Assembly (NCBI GenBank): GCA_045536365.1
Contig: JAZSNL010000030.1
Location: 1 to 64,000 of the forward strand
DNA from: JAZSNL01 sp045536365
GTDB lineage: Bacteria; Bacillota_I; Bacilli_A; ML615J-28; CAG-313
Direction of reading: 5' to 3'
Length of the DNA: 64,000 nt
How positions within the stretch are numbered: the stretch's first letter is position 1; every line of letters begins with the position of its first letter. Positions 59,845 to 64,000 of the stretch are shown here, piece after piece. The notes beneath the pieces were generated by a model, which had not been told where the DNA came from, ran no database searches, and saw only the letters and a program-made list of their open reading frames with translations. The position numbers were made by a program, and so were the translations under genes.

Positions 59845-60688
59845 TAAATTATGTATTGATATATATGATAATAAAATTATTGTAGAAATTGAAATTGAAA
59901 ACATTGAAATTAATTTTGAAAAATATTATAATATAAATAACAATTTTGATCAAACAAAAATTACAAATTATGTATATGTTAATGAAAAAGATAATTCTAC
60001 AGTTGTTATTTTTACAAACTTGATAAACAAACAATTTTATATTGATATAAAAGAAAAAGAATCTCTTCAAATTGAAATTGAAATATTTGATTGTATAAAT
60101 CAAATTATTAGAATTGCTTTAAGTGATGACTTTTATTTTTTACACGCTTCTATGGTTGAAAAAAACAATTATGGTTATGTAGTTATTGGAAAAACACATT
60201 CTGGTAAATCGACAACTGCAATAAATCTTTTAAAATATGGTTATAATTATGTTACTGATGATATTGTTGGTATAAATAAAAAGAATGGCAAAGTAATAGG
60301 AATAAATAAACCTATATATATTAGAAATCCTAACCTTGTATCTACTGATAATAATGAAATAAAAAAAGTTTATTTTAATAATGATTTATATAATTATTTA
60401 TATAGTAATATAAATACACAATTATTGAATTTGAATAAAAATTTAATTATATTAAAAAGAGAAAAATTTGAAGATGAAAAATATTTTAAAGTTAACTATA
60501 TTAATGGTGCGAAAAAGATATTAGATTTGATAGCTAATACTTTCAACGAAGATATCACAGAACAGATAATAATTGATTTCAATAGACTATTTAAAAATTT
60601 AAATTTGATTTCATTTACATATCATGATAATATTGATGTAGCAAAAATAATTATTGAAAAGGACTTGTTTAATTATGAAGAAACTTAG
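59831..60688 (+). CDS. HPr-kinase-like protein
   Basis: A 285-residue protein with an HprK-type P-loop: 'GKTHSGKST' at residues 120-128, preceded by 'FLHASMVEK' and followed by 'YNYVTDDI'. It has no HPr-kinase N-terminal domain. Relatives in lasso peptide clusters phosphorylate the peptide tail, so a peptide kinase is possible here. Overlaps both neighbours, so it is part of the operon. Confidence 0.78.
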   Translation: MKKLDKLCIDIYDNKIIVEIEIENIEINFEKYYNINNNFDQTKITNYVYVNEKDNSTVVIFTNLINKQFYIDIKEKESLQIEIEIFDCINQIIRIALSDDFYFLHASMVEKNNYGYVVIGKTHSGKSTTAINLLKYGYNYVTDDIVGINKKNGKVIGINKPIYIRNPNLVSTDNNEIKKVYFNNDLYNYLYSNINTQLLNLNKNLIILKREKFEDEKYFKVNYINGAKKILDLIANTFNEDITEQIIIDFNRLFKNLNLISFTYHDNIDVAKIIIEKDLFNYEET

Positions 60689-62408
60689 TTTTATTATTAA
60701 ATTTTGTAAAAAAGATTTTTTGTTATATTTTGTAGGCGATATTTTAAATAATTTAGCTCCACTAATAATAGGGTTTATCTTTAAAATAATAATAGATTAT
60801 TATGATATCATTAATATAATTCAAATAGTGATGTTATTATTTGTATTGTTAGTATTTAATATATTTAGTTCCTTTATAAGTTCTTCCAAAACAATATTAT
60901 ATGATAATTTAAATTTTAAAATCAAGTATAAATTACAGAAGAATTTAATTAGTAAATTATCAAATATTGAAATATCATATTTTGACAAAGCAGAATTTAT
61001 TGAAAAAATGAATAATGGATTAAAGATATCTAATGGTATGCTAACGCAGAATTTAGTGAATATATCATCTACAATTTCAATATTTATATCTTCTTTTTTG
61101 TCATTTTTTATTGTGTTTAATACATCTTGGTTATTTCTATTATTTATTATAATGAATTGTCTAATAAATTATTTATTTGAACGTTTAAAATCAAATGTTA
61201 ATTATAAAAAGGATATATTTGTTGAAAAAGATAATATTGAAAACTCATATTATCAATCATTATTTGGTAATAAAGATAGTATAAAAGAAATGAATATTTT
61301 CGATACAAAGACGTTTTTCATAGATAAAGCCTATAGTAAGTCAATGGAAATACAAATCAAAAAAGATAAATATGATTGGAAAATTAATTTTTTTTCAATT
61401 ATAAATTATATTTTTAGTTTTATTTTTCAATTATTATGTGGAATAGTACTAATAATTCAAATTCAAAATAAAAAAGCAACAACAGGTGATTTCTTTTATC
61501 TATTAGGTTTATACTCTTCTTTGAGTGTAGCTTTAAATGTTTTATTAAATACTAGGTTAGAATCTAAACAATTAAATAAGTATTTGAAGCATTATAATGA
61601 TTTATTTGATATGACTGAAATGAACAACAATTTAATTGATTTTAATTCTCCTGTATTAGAATGTAAAAATGTAAGTTTTAAATATGATGATAATTCTTCA
61701 TTTGCTCTTGAAGATATTAATTTAAAATTTAAAGGAAATGAGAAAGTGGCAATTATTGGCGAAAATGGAGCTGGTAAGTCTTCCTTAGTTAAATTACTCG
61801 CAGGTATATATTCACCAACAAGTGGAGAAATACTATTAAATAATGTAAAAGTTAGTAATAATTTAAATTATTTTACTAATATTACAATTACATTTCAAGA
61901 CTATTTTAAATTCGCTTTTGATGTTAAAACTAATATCTGTTTATCTGATATTCAAAATACTAATACTATTCGATTAAACGAAACAATAGATGTAACAAAT
62001 ATTAATAACATTATAAATGACTTACCTTATGGGCTTGATACTTATTTAACCAATGAATATAAAAAAGGTATAGATTTATCTGAAGGGCAATGGCAAAGAA
62101 TTAAACTTGCTAAAATGATTTATAAGAATTCAAATATCGTATTTATGGATGAACCTACAGCAGCAATTGATGCTATACAAGAATACAATTTATTTAAGAT
62201 GATCTCTAATATTACAAAGAATAAAATGACTTTTCTAGTTTCACATAGAATTGGATTTGCAAAATTAGCTGATAGAATTATAGTGCTTCAAGGGGGTAAA
62301 ATTGTTGAGGATGGTACTCATGATGAACTAATACAAAAAAAAGGTATCTACTATAATATGTATGAAGGTCAAGCAAAAATGTATAAGGATGGTGTATTAA
62401 ATGAATAG
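60675..62408 (+). CDS. ABC transporter, membrane-ATPase fusion 1
   Basis: A 577-residue half transporter starting at the ATG at 60675 inside the end of the previous gene. Six membrane helices (about 15-300) and a nucleotide-binding domain: Walker A 'GENGAGKSS', signature 'LSEGQ' in place of LSGGQ, Walker B 'IVFMDEP', H-loop 'VSHR'. With the next gene it should form a heterodimeric exporter for the finished peptide. It has no peptidase C39 domain, so the leader must be removed by another protease. Confidence 0.88.
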   Translation: MKKLSFIIKFCKKDFLLYFVGDILNNLAPLIIGFIFKIIIDYYDIINIIQIVMLLFVLLVFNIFSSFISSSKTILYDNLNFKIKYKLQKNLISKLSNIEISYFDKAEFIEKMNNGLKISNGMLTQNLVNISSTISIFISSFLSFFIVFNTSWLFLLFIIMNCLINYLFERLKSNVNYKKDIFVEKDNIENSYYQSLFGNKDSIKEMNIFDTKTFFIDKAYSKSMEIQIKKDKYDWKINFFSIINYIFSFIFQLLCGIVLIIQIQNKKATTGDFFYLLGLYSSLSVALNVLLNTRLESKQLNKYLKHYNDLFDMTEMNNNLIDFNSPVLECKNVSFKYDDNSSFALEDINLKFKGNEKVAIIGENGAGKSSLVKLLAGIYSPTSGEILLNNVKVSNNLNYFTNITITFQDYFKFAFDVKTNICLSDIQNTNTIRLNETIDVTNINNIINDLPYGLDTYLTNEYKKGIDLSEGQWQRIKLAKMIYKNSNIVFMDEPTAAIDAIQEYNLFKMISNITKNKMTFLVSHRIGFAKLADRIIVLQGGKIVEDGTHDELIQKKGIYYNMYEGQAKMYKDGVLNE

Positions 62409-64000
62409 AATGTTTTTGTTGTCATTCAAATCAAATTTTAAAAATAAAAAAGCATTATTTTTCATGTATATTTTTTTAAAAATTATTTTAATAATCATCC
62501 CTACTATAACTCTATATTTAAATAATTATTTATATAATTATTTATCACGTGAATTTGATAAATATATTGCTGTAACGTATTTAATATTTTACTTATTATC
62601 TAGTGTTTTGTTATCATCAATATTAAACTATTTATGCAATGCTACCTCATTAAAAATACAAGAATATTCAAAAATTGAAGCACAAAAAATGTTCAACCAA
62701 TTTGTACTTAATCTGGATTATGAATTAATGGAAGATAATTCAATTTATAATGATATTAATATAATGAGTTCTATATACACAAATTTGATTTCTAATTATT
62801 TGTTTCAAATATTGGAAATTGTTTCTAAACTATTAACATTAATCTCACTTGTAGTTTGTTTGTTGAGTTTTAAATGCTATTTATTAATAATAATTGTTAT
62901 ATTAATATCTTTATTATATTATTTTGTAATAAGGAAAAATAATTCTCTTATATATTATGAACAATTAAAACGTATTCCTGAAGTTAGAGAAGGAAATTAT
63001 TTATATAAAATTTTAAGCAACAGAAATAGTTTAAAAGAGATTAAAACTGATAATAGTCAATCATTCATTATTAATGAATGGGAAAATAAGCGTAAAAAAA
63101 TCATTCGTGAAACAACTAAACTTAAATTTAAAACTGTTTATAAAAAGTTGTATATTGATTTTATTTATTATCTAGTTTTTAATATATTAATTTTTCTTTT
63201 GATTTTAAGTTTAAAGGGAGGAAATCTTGATATAGGAGCTTTTACATCATTATATTATGGGTTTATGAATATACATTTAATCATCATTATTTTAATAGGA
63301 AGTATATTTAGTATAAATTTACAGACTAAAGAGTATAATAAAAGAATATATTTACTAAATAAGAAAGAGAAAGTAAAGACGAATATATGTTTTAAAAAAC
63401 AAATTATAATGGAAAATATTAGTTATTCATACCCTAATTCTACAACTGATATAATAAATGGAGTTACGTTGAGTATACATAAAGGTGAAAAAATAGGTAT
63501 AGTTGGAGAAAATGGTTGTGGTAAGACAACATTATTAAAAATTATTTTAGGTTTGTTGACTCCTCAGAGTGGTAAAATTATAATTGATGATGAAATTGTT
63601 AATGATTATAATATTAGTAATATTTCAGGTTTATTTCAAAATTTTGTTACTTATGCATCAACTATTGAAAAAGCTGTAATAGTAAATCACACATATGATA
63701 AAGAGAAACTAGAAAAAATTTATAAAGTTGTTAAACTTGATAAATTGATTGATAGTTTAAATTTGAAAGATAAAACTACAATCGGACAAGTATTTCCAAA
63801 TTCAATTGAATTAAGTGGTGGAGAAAAACAAAGATTAGCGTTTGCTCGTTGTTTATATAATGATGAAGCAGAATTATACTTTTTAGATGAACCAACAAGT
63901 AGTTTAGATGTGAATTTTGAAGTGGATGTATATAGGATGTTTTTGAATGAACTAAAAGAAAAAACCATTATAATGATTTCTCATAGATTAGCTTTTGCTC
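62401..64000 (+). CDS. ABC transporter, membrane-ATPase fusion 2 (cut by window end)
   Basis: Starts at 62401, overlapping the previous gene by eight bases, and is open to the window end (533 codons seen). Six hydrophobic segments, then Walker A 'GENGCGKTT', Q-loop in 'LFQNFVTYA', signature 'LSGGEKQR', Walker B 'LYFLDEP' and H-loop 'ISHR'. Canonical signature here against LSEGQ in its partner, as common in heterodimeric exporters. Only about 20-40 residues can be missing. Confidence 0.88.
   Translation, partial: MNRMFLLSFKSNFKNKKALFFMYIFLKIILIIIPTITLYLNNYLYNYLSREFDKYIAVTYLIFYLLSSVLLSSILNYLCNATSLKIQEYSKIEAQKMFNQFVLNLDYELMEDNSIYNDINIMSSIYTNLISNYLFQILEIVSKLLTLISLVVCLLSFKCYLLIIIVILISLLYYFVIRKNNSLIYYEQLKRIPEVREGNYLYKILSNRNSLKEIKTDNSQSFIINEWENKRKKIIRETTKLKFKTVYKKLYIDFIYYLVFNILIFLLILSLKGGNLDIGAFTSLYYGFMNIHLIIIILIGSIFSINLQTKEYNKRIYLLNKKEKVKTNICFKKQIIMENISYSYPNSTTDIINGVTLSIHKGEKIGIVGENGCGKTTLLKIILGLLTPQSGKIIIDDEIVNDYNISNISGLFQNFVTYASTIEKAVIVNHTYDKEKLEKIYKVVKLDKLIDSLNLKDKTTIGQVFPNSIELSGGEKQRLAFARCLYNDEAELYFLDEPTSSLDVNFEVDVYRMFLNELKEKTIIMISHRLAFA

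Noticed and set aside
63720..63968. Minus-strand open frame at the right end
   Set aside because: It is antisense to the ATPase domain of the second ABC transporter subunit, whose motifs are all intact.
56243..64000. Lasso peptide cluster
   Set aside because: Kinase-like and nucleotidyltransferase-like genes fit, but there is no asparagine-synthetase-like cyclase or transglutaminase-like B2 protein, and the precursor core has six Cys.

Overview
The window is very AT-rich DNA of a low-GC Gram-positive bacterium (Bacillota, most likely class Bacilli and related to the anaerobic gut lineages near Erysipelotrichales and Mollicutes). The evidence is Spx, ClpP, a RelQ-type alarmone synthetase, a T-box in front of pheST, a two-domain rubrerythrin (anaerobe), a possible CotD-type coat protein, and TGA used as a normal stop codon. 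The species cannot be fixed from the sequence alone.

Positions 1-20041 look like conserved chromosome. There is a block that mirrors the Bacillus spx/yjb neighbourhood (spx, CYTH protein, relQ, YjbO-type pseudouridine synthase), then clpP, T-box-pheS-pheT, cardiolipin synthase, a ROK protein, an M3 peptidase, a DUF1538 membrane protein with two P-II-like proteins, ispH, efp, a secreted phosphodiester glycosidase, rubrerythrin and five tRNA genes (Leu, Asp, Arg, Pro, Gly). Nearly every unit is closed by a clear hairpin terminator.

The rest (20.1-64 kb) is accessory DNA made of cargo modules separated by repeated intergenic blocks. At 20.4-28.5 kb are an XRE regulator, a MerR regulator with its operator, and a tight operon of methyltransferases, GNAT, HAD and transglutaminase-like proteins. 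At 28.5-31.8 kb a pair of about 210-bp direct repeats brackets an XRE-membrane protein, a lipoprotein and a wrecked large serine recombinase. At 32-34.3 kb lie lipoprotein genes, one of them apparently fused to the end of a RecG-like ATPase.

A defence island occupies 34.4-45.8 kb. It starts with a metallopeptidase/XRE switch (resembling ImmA/ImmR or CapP/CapH) and holds a DprA-like protein, a ComF-like phosphoribosyltransferase with a zinc ribbon, a very acidic protein, a dGTPase-like HD protein, a triphosphate-tunnel (CYTH) enzyme, and a Hachiman pair (HamA nuclease, HamB helicase). The dGTPase gene sits behind a leader peptide and an attenuator. The antiterminator strand of this attenuator is complementary to a second leader RNA transcribed from in front of the CYTH gene. 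This is the most unusual regulatory arrangement in the window.

Two peptide-modification clusters follow. The first (46.6-51.9 kb) is preceded by a second copy of the metallopeptidase/XRE switch, here with a nonsense codon in the peptidase. It contains three radical SAM/SPASM enzymes, a thymidylate-kinase-like protein, an APH-like kinase and a 60-residue Ser-rich peptide. The second (56.2-64 kb) has a nucleotidyltransferase, an S26-type peptidase, a 61-residue precursor with six cysteines on an exact five-residue pitch, a PqqD-like protein, a radical SAM/SPASM enzyme, an HPr-kinase-like protein and two ABC exporter subunits, the second cut by the window end.
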